Shown one piece after another: positions 45,044 through 56,939 of a stretch of DNA of 64,000 nt. The notes under the pieces were generated by a model. It had not been told where the DNA came from and ran no database searches. It saw only the letters and a list, made by a program, of their open reading frames with translations. The DNA is from Castanea sativa (taxonomy: Eukaryota; Streptophyta; Magnoliopsida; Fagales; Fagaceae), in assembly GCF_040712315.1 (NCBI RefSeq), contig NC_134023.1:63565257-63629256 (forward strand), written 5' to 3'. Made by a program: the position numbers and the translations under genes. Every line of letters begins with the position of its first letter. The stretch's first letter is position 1.

Positions 45044-45091
<48 letters not shown>
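45044..45091. repeat. (TA)n microsatellite
   Basis: About 24 TA units in noncoding Gypsy-1 sequence downstream of pol. Confidence 0.95.
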
Positions 45092-45093
<2 letters not shown>

Positions 45094-45429
45094 TTTGAAT
45101 AATCATCATAAACGTCTCTCTACACCATCTCTCAGTTTCTGAGCATGCCTAATAAACTAGACTATGCTTTAAGAACTTAAACAAAGAGCGGAAGGCCTTA
45201 CGCAACTGCCTAGCAATTTACGAAGGACCTTTCCATATATGGTGGAGTACTAACTACATAGCTCATGTGCAGAAACAAAGTAAACAGAAAAGAATGCCAA
45301 CGAGTCAAACATGGCCCAACCGATCAGACACGACCTGGCTTAATCTCCCAATACTAGTGCGGAGAATCAGGTCATCCTAAGCATAAGTGCAAAGCAATCT
45401 GGATGCATCGAAGCTTAGGCCTCTGGCAA

Positions 45430-47166
45430 TCTCTCTAATTCTATTGTGTGAATGTTGAAGACGGACCAGCTCCCTCTCCATCGTGGGATTAGAAGTAGAG
45501 CCCTGCTTCTCAGTCTCTAACAAAGCTTGCAAGGTGCCCACCCCTGCAGTAGCAACTCTTAGGGCCTCCTCTCTCTCGGCCAGCTCAGTCTGAAGGCGAT
45601 GGAAAGCCAGCTACGGCTCGCTAGGCTTATCGCCCTTTCGCCCGTACTCCATGCTCGCCTGCAATAGCTCCAATGCTAAGTCATCAGCCTTGTTGCTAGC
45701 CTCGGCCCCGCCAGCCTCCAATGCGGCTCTCTCCTCATCCTAAGTGTGATCTAGAGCGGCAAACCTCTGGGTAAGAGCCGCAAGCTCGTCCTTTAAGCCT
45801 ACAACCCAAGATCTTAATTGGACGTACTCTACCTCTGAGCCTAAAGGGGCTGGCCCCCTCCGATCGAGCTCTACCCTATGACCAGCGAGCTCACTCTCCT
45901 GCATGCTGCTCATCTCCTCAAGGTCCTCCATGAGTGTATCATCTACCTCCCTGCAGTAGTCTTTGTCCCTAACAGCCTCCCTCAAGCACTCCCCCATATC
46001 TGTAAGGGCCCTCTTAACCCAGATCTCGAACTCTAGGGTATAATCTCTCAGAATATCAGCCAAAAGTGGCAAATCAGCCGACACTAGCAATGATAAATCA
46101 AGCATAAAGACGAGATCCCTGGTATCTCACCATACTCTAAACTCAGTAGAGAACCACTATTGATCATCCCTAGAACAGAGGGAGAAGTCAATGCTCGACT
46201 TGTACGCCTCCCAGAACTCAAAGGCATGCCCTATCAATGCTATATTGATGTCCACAAGTCCGTACTTGCAGGTAATAGCAGAAAGATCACTAAGCCGGGG
46301 AATATGTTGGATACCCCAAAACTGCCGCATGGCCATGCTCGAGAAGTACCCTGTGCACCCCTAGATGTCCACCAACGGAATGCCAAGTAAACCAACACAA
46401 TGGGTCTGCCCCCGCCATCTAGTGATGCCCCACTTGACCCTCTAAGTCCAGTCAGTAGGACACAGGCCGCATAAGTATCTCAGCCAACCATCAGTATCCC
46501 TAGAAGAAGGAAGATCGAGAGATACAGTAGCCCAGACTCTATTCCTGCTCACAAAGCCCATAGGCTGATCCCTAGCAATGATGCTCAAGTGGCTACAAAA
46601 CCATAGCTGTAACATATGAACGCAGTAGCCTAGCCTACCCCTACCAGTCTCCTGACACAAGGACAATGACCTAATGGTCTCAAAAAGTAAAGCAGGAATG
46701 AAAGAGGTACCATGAGGTAGGGCACTCACTAAAGGAAGAATGAAAAAACTAATAGCTCTTGATGGTGAAGGGAATAGCACCGTGCCAAAGAAGGACACCA
46801 GGAAAGCTTGACGCCGATAGGATGCCCACTGCTCCTCAAAGTCCACAAAATCGTCTCGGTAGCCAATAGAGCACTCTGATAAATGGAACCGATCATGCAA
46901 GAACTCAAAGGACATGCTCCCTCCTATCCCGCTACCATACCAAGTTAGCCCCTCCATAATGGGCCTCTTGAGGCCTATCAGATTTGTAAGCCTTTTATGA
47001 TAGTGTGTCCGCACCAATGGAACAAAAACAATGCTTAGAGGAGTAGAAAGGGAAAGGAAACGATCATACTCCTCCAAGGTAGGCACCAAGTCAACATCTC
47101 CAATAGTGACGCATCTCAAAGCAGGATCCCAACAAGAAGTGATGATCTCCAACAGATGCCACTCTA
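45430..47166 (-). pseudogene. Antisense accessory ORF of Gypsy-1, main part
   Basis: Encoded opposite to pol. The segment 46442-47152 (ITSCWDPALRC, LIGLKRPIMEGLTW, FFILPLVSALPHGTSFI, MGFVSRNRVWATVSLDL) resembles a plant-specific, retroelement-borne family of unknown function (DUF7745-like). Downstream, 45740-46105 is acidic and probably coiled coil (LREAVRDKDYCREVDDTL, MSSMQESELAGHRVELD). Stops at about 46440, 46200 and 45740 break it. Tat elements often carry extra ORFs beyond pol, some antisense. The N-terminal part lies across LARD-2 at 55196-55258. Confidence 0.7.
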
Positions 47167-47423
47167 GTGTGGTGTGAAGGAGAGTAGTGGCATTTCCAAG
47201 AAGATGATGGATGAGTGCCTGGTCACCACAAGAAAAAGAGCTTCACCACCTCTTAAGCTTCCTCTCTGATAGGCCAAAAATATATTGACCCCTTTGATTA
47301 ATTGAATTAATTAATTAAATCTACTGTGGTGTGAAGGAGAGCAGTGGCATCTCCAAGAAGATGCCAGATGAGTGCCTGGTCACCACAAGAAAAAGAGCCC
47401 CACCACCTCTTAAGCTTCCTCTC
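47163..47423. repeat. 157-bp tandem duplication across the LARD-2 insertion junction
   Basis: About 104 bp of the antisense ORF plus the first 54 bp of the LARD-2 LTR (47267-47320) recur one unit later, the second copy running into the full LTR at 47424 (shift 157 bp). The copies differ at several sites. The event therefore followed the insertion and is not very recent. Confidence 0.85.
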
Positions 47424-48444
47424 TGATAGTCCAAGAATGTATTGACCCCTTATGATAAATTAATCAATTAATTAGCCAAGTTAATTAATTATTTCAATTA
47501 ACATGCAATACGCATGGTAGCACAAACAAATCATCAACTAAGTGAATATGCAGCGAAAAATAAAGTTGATACGGTGATATGTTTATGAATGGGGAAAACC
47601 ACCAAGCCAAAAACCCCACCGGGTGATTTTAAGGTCACCATTTCCGAGAATCCACTATTATCACAACAAGCAGTTACAAGTAAAAGAATCACAGTATCTT
47701 ATACCAACATACAGTTGAACCCTTACCCCAATATACAATTGGACTTGTTTTGTAGTGAAAATCTCTCATTTTTAATGCACAGCTCCCAATACGTGACTAA
47801 TCAAGTGATGGACGGATCCAAGTACGTGACTAACCACCAACTTGAGAAGAATGTTGGCTGCAAATTTCTTCAGTTCATCAATACAATGAAGATCATGAAG
47901 CTCCTTGGTTACAAAACCTTACAGTGTACAAACACAGCAGCTTCTTTAAGAGAAAGATGAACTAGGGTATATTCTATCTCCGGTCACAATTTGCTTGAAC
48001 AAAACCTTTGCATCAAGTTTCATCCACTTGCATCATTTGAGACGGTCCTTAAAATAACCCTTATACATGTCTAGGGTTGTGAGGAAAGAAAGCCTAAAAA
48101 CATACGCATGGATATGCGTGAAATTAGATCTGAAAAACTGATTTTTATAAATCTTGATAGATAGGGTATCTATCAAGCAGCTGTCGAGCATTGAGCTGAA
48201 GATCCCTTTTAAACCTCAATAGATGTTATTTGTCGAGATAGCTATCGAACTTTAAAATCCAGCACTTCTTCACTTGATTTTTGGATAGATTTACATGGCT
48301 TTAACACTTGGACTTGAACTCTTGTTCCTTGAAGTATTAAACACATCCTAGATCCACCCAATTTCAAGTAAAGTGTGTTTTATCAAAGGATTAGCCAATT
48401 CTAAGTGACATATGTTCTTAACATGATTTACATACGTCCTAGCA
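47424..48444 (-). mobile_element. LARD-2 3' LTR
   Basis: 1021 bp; on the minus strand TGCTAGGACG...CTATCA. It is preceded (at its right, plus strand) by the purine tract, read on minus as GCCAAAGGGAGAGAT. It contains the TCGA-motif cluster (about 48150-48255) and a TATAAG box on the minus strand near 48062. Confidence 0.9.
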
Positions 48445-48792
48445 ATCTCTCCCTTTGGCAATCCGTGACAAAACCATAACAAATAAATGAACATATGAGA
48501 AAAGTCATAAATCACTTAACTCATACTCACTTGTTTAATACAATAAAATCTAATCCTAACACAAACTCTTGAAAAACTTTGCAAGAAGAAAGTACATGGC
48601 AAGAAAGACTTTGACAACTTGTATTTTTGAAACACTTTAAACAAAGCTTATCATGGCATCTTAGTGTGAAACAAAAATAAGAGATTGCATACAGTAAATA
48701 AGAAGCATGTGCATAAAGAGAGAAAAGAAACAACACATGAAGAGATAGGTGAAAGAACGTAATAACAACCTTAATATATATGTGTGTGTGTA

Positions 48793-48825
<33 letters not shown>

Positions 48826-48926
48826 CAAAAATGAGTACAAGGTTTGCTATTACAAAGTAAGAACAATGTATCTAAAAAGAATAGAAAAGAAAAGATACAA
48901 AAAGTCCTTACTACATCCCTCAAAAG

Positions 48927-48959
<33 letters not shown>

Positions 48960-49045
48960 CACTCCCTCGAACAAAAATATCTCCTATAACTAACTCTCCT
49001 ACCCAAAACTACTCCCCCTTTTTGTCACGAATGACAAATGGTAAG
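48445..49045 (-). other. LARD-2 3' untranslated region with simple repeats
   Basis: Includes a TATG/TGTA-type repeat at about 48778-48825 and a run of about 30 A at 48927-48957. On the minus strand the oligo-T lies just past ORF2, near a GTGACAAAAAGGGGGAG purine tract. No gene. Confidence 0.7.
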
Positions 49046-50232
49046 TCACTGAGAAGCAGTCATCTCATCATCACTGGAAGAGATAGAAGCCTCATCTCCA
49101 TCAGTAGCACCACCAGAGTCACCACCATCGTCCTCGTCCTCAGATGCCTCTGGTGAAGGAGAGGGAGACGCGACAAAGCCACCAAGGCAAGCCTGTCATC
49201 TAGCAATACGACCGATACGGGTGTTCACTTGATACATCTCAATAGTAAGTGTATCAAGGCGAGCATCCATGCACTGAAGCTATGCCATGACTGTCTCGAG
49301 GGTCATACCACCCGCAGAAGAAGAAGGAGCAGATGTGGATGGAGCGGAAGAAGCCGAAGGAGTCTTCATCTCGGTCCGTGGCCACTTCGGTCGAAGTTAG
49401 GCCTTTCTCCGTCTAACGGTCGCTGCGTCTATGGCACACATGACAGAAAATTGTGGAGACTAAGGATAGGAGACAGACGCATGGCGAAGAATCCGTGTGA
49501 TAGCAGAAGGAAAGATGAGCTTATCACCGATCGCCGTATCCTTATAGCATCTATAAAGGAGAGTATGAAATGAGAGGGAAAATTTATAGTAAGTCCCTCA
49601 AGAAGGGATAACAAAAATTGAGCACGAGGCTCAATAATAGAATTATAGTTAGACAAGGGATGTAAGGTAAATGTCATCACCATATTCAGGAACCTCGAAC
49701 CTTTAGCAAAGGCCGAGCAAGGGGTGTTTTCAAGTCCACCCCAAGAAGATGGTGTCCCACAGAATAGAGGCATGATTTCGTCTTTAGACATAGTCTTAAG
49801 ACAATGGCAGCTAGGGTAGTTAGGATGCACTACCCTCAGGAAGTGTAGTGCCTCAAATATAAGATCTGGAGTGACTACAATGCGCGTACGTCGAATGCGA
49901 GTGATAAAATAAGGTCTAGAATAATCAAATCTGTGCATATTGGAGTAGAACTCCTGTATGATCACAGAGGGACAAGTGACTCGGATGTCACACAGTGACT
50001 CCCAACCCCTACTGTAGATGACAGTGGGAAGGTCAGTATCGAAAAAGTCCGATAGGATGACTTGGCATTCCAAATGAATGCCTCGTCGAGAAAAGTTCAC
50101 TGAGAAGTCCAAATGGGCTTTCTCATCACAGAACTAAATGTGAGAGGGGGTAGAATCAACAGAGGGAGAAGAAGAAGGTGCCCTGGAACAAAGAGGGTTC
50201 TAGGACAGAGTAGACTTGCGCTTAGGTGCCAT
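49046..50232 (-). pseudogene. LARD-2 ORF2: envelope-position 'plant transposon' protein
   Basis: ATGGCACC on the minus strand at 50232 with an early TAG. The main frame 49429-50112 (RGIHLECQVILSDFFDTD, SRGWESLCDIRVTC, EFYSNMHRFDYS, FAKGSRFLNMVMTFTLHP) is better kept than the LARD-1 copy and includes TPDLIFEALHFLRV. A frameshift near 49500 leads into the degraded C-terminal acidic tail, ending at about 49046. No transmembrane segment is evident. Confidence 0.8.
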
Positions 50233-52210
50233 AAAGCAAGCTAACCGAAAGAGAGAGAGAGAGACAAGCAGAACAGTACCAAGCACAAATCAATATCAAA
50301 TAGATAGAGAAGAATGGTACATATGTATGAAAAATGCATGAACATGTGACCTGCAATAATAAAAACATTATGGGCTTAGCCCAATCCAATCCTACAAGCA
50401 CACAAGATTTCAGCATGGTAAACACACATCTATAATGCATGAAACATTGTTAAAATGCAAATGTAATGCAATGCATGAACAATTAAGATCATTTAAACAA
50501 AACCTAACCCAAAAATTTTGCAATAACCTCATTAATTTTGAAAAACCCCAATATTTTTCAAAATCCCCAAAAGTTAGGTAAAAAACGAGTGAAATGCATG
50601 ATTAAAGTGAGAAAGAAGATCATACTAGAGGAAGAAATCACTTTTGAGGTTGAAGAATGAGTGGGGAAGAGGTTTAGAGAGAAAGAAGGGTGTTTGGGGA
50701 GGTGAAGAGTTAGAACCAATCGAGAGAGATTGAGAAAAATGAGAGAAAAATCGCGCCGAGGCTATATATAGAACAATACGAATCTCGATGGATTGAAAGG
50801 TGTCAAGAGGTGTCGAGCACTAAATCTCGACAGATGAAGTTGTCGAGGTGCTATCTAGAGGTGTCCATGGCAAAGTGACCTTGATGGATCAAGAAGCTAT
50901 CCAGCATCTATCGAGGAGACAGAAACTTTCTTAATGGATTGAGAAGCTGTCGAGAAGCTATTGAGACAAATTCTCAAAAACTTTGATGGATCGAAATTGC
51001 GATAACAGCTATCGAGAAGGGAAGATCAAAAGGCTCGATAGATAGCCTAGCTGTCGAGAAATGTCTAGAAGCTGTTAAGAAGCTCAAAAATAGTTTTTCA
51101 AAGAAGAGAAAAACACAGATATGAATGCAATCAAGCATGCTACTCAACCAAAGATCCAAAAAAATATTTTAAGCCCTCAAAATCATCTCTCAATAAGAAA
51201 ACTGACAAGCATTTAGATGCAAAACACACACACACACACTAAACAAGTCTAACCAATTTTATATTTCGAAAACAAGTCAAGACAATTTAGTGAGTATACA
51301 TAAACATATGTATTCCTTATGATGGCCAAATCACATTGTACCTGCACATGTATCAAAAGTAGCAAATAATATTACGTGTTGTGTGTGAAAAATATCACAA
51401 GATTGCATAAGTGTCTACTTGTTATGATGATTTGGGATATGAGAAAATCACTTTAACTCATACACAATCAAAACTGCTTGATGGGGACTATCACCTTCGA
51501 GGTACATCTTATAACTCCAACATCTTCTAGAAGACATGCTTGCAATCATATATAAACCATTTTTATTCTTTTTGCTTTTATTTTTCTTTCTATATTTTCT
51601 TTGGTAAAGCATACCATGCATGCGCATATAAGAGAAAGAAAATAAATACCCAATGATGTTAAGCTTTTGACATTGCACTTTTGCTATGTTGAAGCATACA
51701 GATGTCATTGACATTGCACTTTGGCTATGCCAAAGCATACATATATCATTTCATGATTGGCGGGCAATAGTGGTGAGATGGTTATTTATACCTTTCTTTT
51801 AGGATTTTCTAATCCTTTCCGTCAAAAAGAGTGATACGAGTGTGTAAGTATAAGAGATTACTTAATCTTACTCATCACAAACATGAGGCACAAAACTCAC
51901 TTGCTTAGTTGTGCATAGAATGCTTATCTAAGCTACAAAAGATACAAAGTTTAGAAAACTTTGTTTGAATGGCCATCCAAGGTACACAAGTACCAATGTA
52001 CACAAAACACACATTGTTTTTGTATTTTTCTGATTTTTCAAATTTTTTTATTTTTATGAAAAACAAAATAAAGCAAAACTAAAAACAAACATACAAAAAC
52101 ATGTTGAACAAAGCAAAGCATAAAACTAGACTGACTCAAAATAAGAAAGCAAAACACACAAGTAATGCATACTAAAGAAAAAAATGGGAAAGAGAGAAAA
52201 AATGACTAAA
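50233..52210 (-). other. LARD-2 pol-replacing noncoding block with ORF2 promoter
   Basis: Reverse counterpart of 16641-18486, sharing the same landmarks in the same order. Contains, read on the minus strand, the TCGA-motif array (about 51085 to 50782), the TATA box (50770-50763), a weakened donor (CTA/GTATGAT) at 50625 and an acceptor TTTCGGTTAG ending at 50241. The candidate intron is 385 bp versus 377 bp in LARD-1. Confidence 0.7.
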
Positions 52211-54111
52211 TCACTTGGAGCCTTTTTCCTTCCACACCTTGGAAGAACCTTTCCGTTTAGCAAATCCATGATCTGGCGGTGAAGGGGAAGAATTGAAACC
52301 GTTCAAGTTCGAAAGGAACATGAGGGCTTTGAAAAGATCTCCAAGAGGAGCAAGAAAGGATGGAAACTGATTTTGGTTTCCTAATGAGATCATACTGTTA
52401 CTCTGTTGAGTGGCTAACTACTTATAGCAATTTGGTCGAGTATGTCCAGTCACTCCACAGTGATGACAGAGATGCTGCTTTTTCTGTTTAGACTTTTAAG
52501 TATTACCCTTCTTAGCCCTAGGGTTTTTAATTTCTTTCTTATCAAGCTTAGGGGGTGCTTCTAAGATTGATTTACCCTTGTCTATGTTCTCACTAGTTAA
52601 AACAGTTTTAATATCATTATTCTTAGATTCAACATTATTAGTAGGAGAAACAAACACGGTAGTACTAGAAGAAGCAATACTAGGAGAAGAGAAATCATAC
52701 CTTAAACCAGTTCCATCAGAAGCAAATTTCTGAAAGTTGAGCAACTCATCAAGCTTTGCACTTGAGGTCCTCTCCAGCTGAGCTCTGACTTGAAACAGCT
52801 CAGCTTCAAGCTTCTTGGTCTTCTCAGCCAAGAAATTATTCTCAAATCTCAGTGCTCTAATGGTCTGATTGGATTCATCAAACTTCATGGAGATTTCTTC
52901 TCGTTCAAGCTCTATATCACTGAGCTTCTTGATGGCTAACTTGTACCACTTCTCATGCTTTTCCAAGACCTTGTATAATTTTACATAGGCTGTGTGGATG
53001 TCATCTTATTCATCCATCTTTTCAAACTTAAACTCCACCAAGTCCTCTTCTTCATCCACATCTTCAACAACCCCCTCAGTAGGATTTATAGTGGCAGTGA
53101 AGGCATTCAAGATTCCATCATCCTCATTGTTCGAATCATCTTCAGGTTCGATGTCGCTCAAGGTAGCAACAAGTGCCTTGCTTTTCCCAATGGTCTTGAG
53201 ATACATTGGGCACTCTTGTTTATATGACCAAAGCCTTGACATTTGAAGCATTTCGGTCCTGAGGGAACAGTGTACTGACCGCCATCCCTAGCATCTTTCT
53301 TTTCTTTGTCTTGGTTCTTGAATTGAGACGAATTGAATTGCCTGCGGTCTTTGTCAAATCCTTTACCATTGGCATTCTTCATAAACTTTTTGAACTACTT
53401 CGTGATGTAGGATTTCATTTTAGAATCTTCATCGTCTGAAGACTCATCAGTATCACTACTCTTGGCCTTCAATGCCATGCTCTTTCCCTTACTCGATTTT
53501 CCAATCCTTGTCAAACCCAACTCATAGGTCTGCAAATTGCCAACCAGCTCTATCAAAGGAATTTTGTCAATATCCTTTGATTTCTCAATTGCGGTGATCT
53601 TGGCATGAAATCTCTCGGGTAGAGATCTAAGCACCTTTCTAACAATCTTAGGTTTGGAAATGGTTTCCCCAAGATTAAAGGATGAGTTCACTATGTCCTT
53701 GAGCTTCGTATAGAACCCATCGAACGACTCATCCTCCTCCATCTTGATCTTTTCAAAGCTTGTAGTAAGCCTTTGAAGATTCGAATCCTTGACAGCCTTG
53801 GTTCCTTCATAGGCTGTCTAGAGGATGGTCCATGCTTCCTTGGCAATTTCAGTAGAGGATATCTTCTTGAACTCCTCATTCATGACCGCACTAAATAAAG
53901 CATTCAATGCCCTGCTGTTGAAGTTAGTCACCTTGATCTTAGCATCATCCCAATTGGTCGGCGCTTTCTTTAGCTTGGTCCAGCCTATCTCCATAGCTTG
54001 CCACACTTTTTCATCTAATGACTACAACAAAGCTCTTATGCATGCTTTCCAATATGCATAGTTAGTGCCATCAAATAAAGGAGGTATAATCAACGATTGT
54101 CCACTATCCAT
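52211..54111 (-). pseudogene. gag: LARD-2 ORF1: SIRE-type gag
   Basis: Starts MDSGQSLIIPPLFDG at 54111 on the minus strand. Segments: 53818-54006 (RALNALFSAVMNEEFKK), 53395-53742 (SFDGFYTKLKDIVNSSF, LRSLPERFHAKIT, SDTDESSDDEDSK), first knuckle CFKCQGFGH at about 53235, acidic region 53006-53251, coiled coil 52496-52966 (LFQVRAQLERTSSAKLDEL) and second knuckle CHHCGVTGHTRPNC at about 52450. It ends KEKGSK. It has fewer stops than LARD-1 gag. Confidence 0.88.
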
Positions 54112-54167
54112 GACAATAAGGGTCAATGGATCACACAGCAAAGATTAACCACAATTAGAGTGTGTCT

Positions 54168-54179
54168 ACTTTGATACCA
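54168..54179 (-). other. LARD-2 primer-binding site (variant)
   Basis: On the minus strand TGGTATCAAAGT, two bases after the LTR, where the relatives have TGGTATCAGAGC. The first eight bases match initiator tRNA-Met. Confidence 0.8.
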
Positions 54180-54181
54180 CT

Positions 54182-55190
54182 TGATAGGCCAAGAATGTAT
54201 TGACCCCTTGTGATAAATTAATCAATTAATTAACCAAGTTAATTAATTCATTCAATTAACATGCAATACACGTGGTAGTACAAACAAATCACCAACTAAG
54301 TTAATATGCAGCAAAAAATAAAGTTAACACAGTGATTTGTTTACGAATAGGAAAATTTTCCAAGGAAAAAACCCCCACTGGGTGATTTTAAGGTCACTAC
54401 TCCCGAGAATCCACTATTATCACAACAAGCGGTTACAAGTAAAGGAATCTCAGTACCTTATACCAACCTACAGTTAAACCCTTACCCTAATACATAATTA
54501 TAATTGTTCTGTAGTGACAATCTCTCATTTTCAATGCACGGCTCCCAGTACGTGACTAACCAATCGATGCACAGATCCAAGTATGTGACTAACCACCAAC
54601 TTGAGAAAGATGTTGGCTGCAAAGTTCTTCAATTCATCAACACGATGAAAATCATGAAGTTCCTTGGTTACAAAACCCTACAGCATACAAACGCAGCAGC
54701 TTGTTCAAGAGAATGATGAACTACGGCAAATTCTGTCTCCGGTCATAATTTGCTTGAACAAAACCTTTGCATCAAGTTTCATCCACTTGCATCATCTAAG
54801 ACGGCCCTTAAAATAATCCTTATATATGTCTAGGGTTGTGAGGAAAGAAAGCCTAAACGCATACACATAGATATGCGTGAAATCAAATCTAAAAAACTAA
54901 TTTTCGTAAATCTTGACAAATAGGGTATCTGTCGAGCAGCTGTCGAGCATCGGGCTAAAGATTCCCTTAAACCTTGATAGATGCTATCTATCGAGATAGC
55001 TGTCGAGCTTTAACTTCACTTGATTCTTGGATAGATTTGCATGGAATTAACACTTAGACTTGAACTCTTGTTCTTTGAAGTATTAAACACATCCTAGATC
55101 TACCCAATCACAAGTAAAGTGCATTTTGTCAAAAGATTAGCCAATTCTAAATGACATATGTTCTTAACATGATTCACATACGTCCTAACA
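54182..55190 (-). mobile_element. LARD-2 5' LTR
   Basis: 1009 bp, TGTTAGGACG...GGCCTATCA on the minus strand. The TATA box (TATATAAG) is near plus 54821-54828 and the TCGA motifs are at about 54915-55010, upstream of it on the minus strand. Confidence 0.9.
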
Positions 55191-55195
55191 CTCTC

Positions 55196-55258
55196 ATGGT
55201 TGTCTTCCCTCTCAAGCTCAACTAAGGTGTCGTAGGAGTAAGCACCAAGAACATCCAT
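55196..55258 (-). pseudogene. Antisense accessory ORF of Gypsy-1, N-terminal part
   Basis: ATG at 55258 on the minus strand opens MDVLGAYSYDTLVELE. The frame runs to the TSD, and after LARD-2 is removed it is in frame with KRWWGSFSCGDQALI and the body at 46442-47166. Upstream, TTTTTTGCGCAG (near 55281-55293) could be a splice acceptor. Confidence 0.75.
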
Positions 55259-55398
55259 GAATCTGACGATCTGATGAAGATCTGCGCAAAAAACAATGAA
55301 GAACAGTGTTTTCTAAGTGTTTTGAGTGAAGAAAGAGGTAGAAGAAAGTCCAGAAAAATCGCAAGACTGAATGAGCTAGGGCTGGGTTGAAGCCTAGC

Positions 55399-55443
55399 TT
55401 TTATACACGCTTCTCGAGGTAGAGGTTAACCTCAGGACACGTG
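55399..55443 (-). promoter_or_regulatory. Putative promoter of the antisense accessory gene
   Basis: On the minus strand: G-box CACGTG (55438-55443), then TATAAAA (55399-55405), then a C/T-rich leader and the ATG about 140 bp downstream. The spacing and order are those of a normal plant promoter. Confidence 0.55.
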
Positions 55444-56300
55444 TAGGGGCTTTTTAGTCCCCCAGGCACAAACCCACACATATTCTGACACTCCCCCTTC
55501 TATCTAGCATGTTTTTTACCACCTTGGAGCGAAGATTCCTTCATTTTAGTGCCTACCGTAGTGCGTGGTCGACCCAATAATGAACAGGATTATCAGAAAC
55601 TCTCACTCGGGCATCCAAGGCCGCATAAATCCTACATTAGGGAAGTTTATATTTGTGCATCTCGTTCAGCACCTCCAGATGACTTGAACCTCATTTTCAA
55701 AGCCCAGTCCACCCGGTTCAAGGGTCGGTCTAGCCTCAGTAGTCAGAATTTACAACAGAAAAATGCTAGAGCCCGATCTTGGCCCTGCAGTAGCTTTTGT
55801 TGCTTATTTGGAGGACGAAGGAGTCATTTCTCATTATGGTACCTTACGAACCCTATTCTTGGATTTTTTAGCCCGCTCAGGTAATAACAGGAGCGACCAG
55901 TGTATACCGCCTCATGGCATGTCTAAAGATCTTGGGCAGAATGTACGCATTCATTACCAGCATTGTGATAGGGCCTATGAAGTTGAGGCCACTTGCAACC
56001 AGTCTACAGGCTCGGAACCCCGCAAAACCCTAAACTGGGGCAATTTATTTTGCGCAATTCTCTCCCCCTTTGTTTGAAATACAAGAATGGGTTTGTCTCA
56101 CTAAGGATGTGTCTCTCATGTCGAGAATCGCATGAAACCCTAAACTGGGGCAATTTATTTCACATGATCTCTCCATTCTCTTCCCCCCAGTGGGACGATC
56201 ATTGTTCAAAAGCCGCTGATATATCCGTGAAACTGCGGTGCAAAACGAGTGGGTGTGACACAAGCTAGTTCAAACCATTGTCCCCCAATGAAATGCGATA
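55444..56300. other. Gypsy-1 3' region, unassigned
   Basis: Contains plus-strand open frames (55549-55884; 55763-56077) without recognisable domains. The phrase ACCCTAAACTGGGGCAA followed by TTTATTT occurs twice (about 56027 and 56137). I cannot assign a function. Confidence 0.4.
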
Positions 56301-56309
56301 GTGTGTGCA

Positions 56310-56764
56310 TACATCAACATCCCTCTCAAAGGCCATTTATCTAGAGTTATGCATGTAAGTCCTAATTAAAGGCATTGTCTCTCATATACATCAGCGGCCC
56401 TCTCAAAGGTGATTTATCTAGAGTTATGCATGGAAGTCCTAATCAGAGGCATTGTCTTTCATACATCTTAGCGGCCCTCTCAAAGGCAGTTTCCAGAGCT
56501 ATGCATGTAAGTCCTAATTAGAGGCATTGTCTTTCATGCATGTCAGCAGCCCTCTCAAAGGCCATTTATCTAGAGTTATGCATATAAGTCCAATCAAAGG
56601 CATTTTCTTTCATACACATCGGTCGCCCTCTTAAAGGTGCTTCCCTGGAGTTATACATATAAGTCCTAATCAGAGGCATTGCTTTACACATACATCAGTA
56701 GCCCATTCGAAGGCATTTTTTCTGAATTATACATATAAGTCCTAGCAAGATGCATTGTTCTATA
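56310..56764 (+). repeat. About six tandem copies of a 76-78 bp unit
   Basis: Each unit contains GCCCTCTCAAAGG, GAGTTATGCAT and AAGTCCTAAT..AGGCATTG. Copies are 80-90% alike by eye and decay toward the right end. Lies between the two antisense accessory genes of Gypsy-1. Confidence 0.85.
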
Positions 56765-56939
56765 AATACATCATGCTACAAGGAGATAATATACATACAT
56801 AATATCTCGGCCTACCTAGCAAGGATACATAATATACATACATAACTGGCCCATCACAGGGTAATGTTTACAGAATACATGGGAAAAATACATGCCCACG
56901 CAGGGGCTACATCATGCTACAGCCAATGACTAACCCTAC

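Larger units (their letters stand above)
47424..55190 (-). mobile_element. LARD-2: pol-less SIRE-like element, minus strand
   Basis: 7767 bp with a perfect CTCTC duplication (47419-47423, 55191-55195). Same order as LARD-1: 5' LTR (right), PBS variant, gag with two knuckles, noncoding block, envelope-like ORF2, PPT, 3' LTR (left). It interrupts the antisense accessory gene of Gypsy-1 near that gene's start. No pol domain. Confidence 0.9.
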
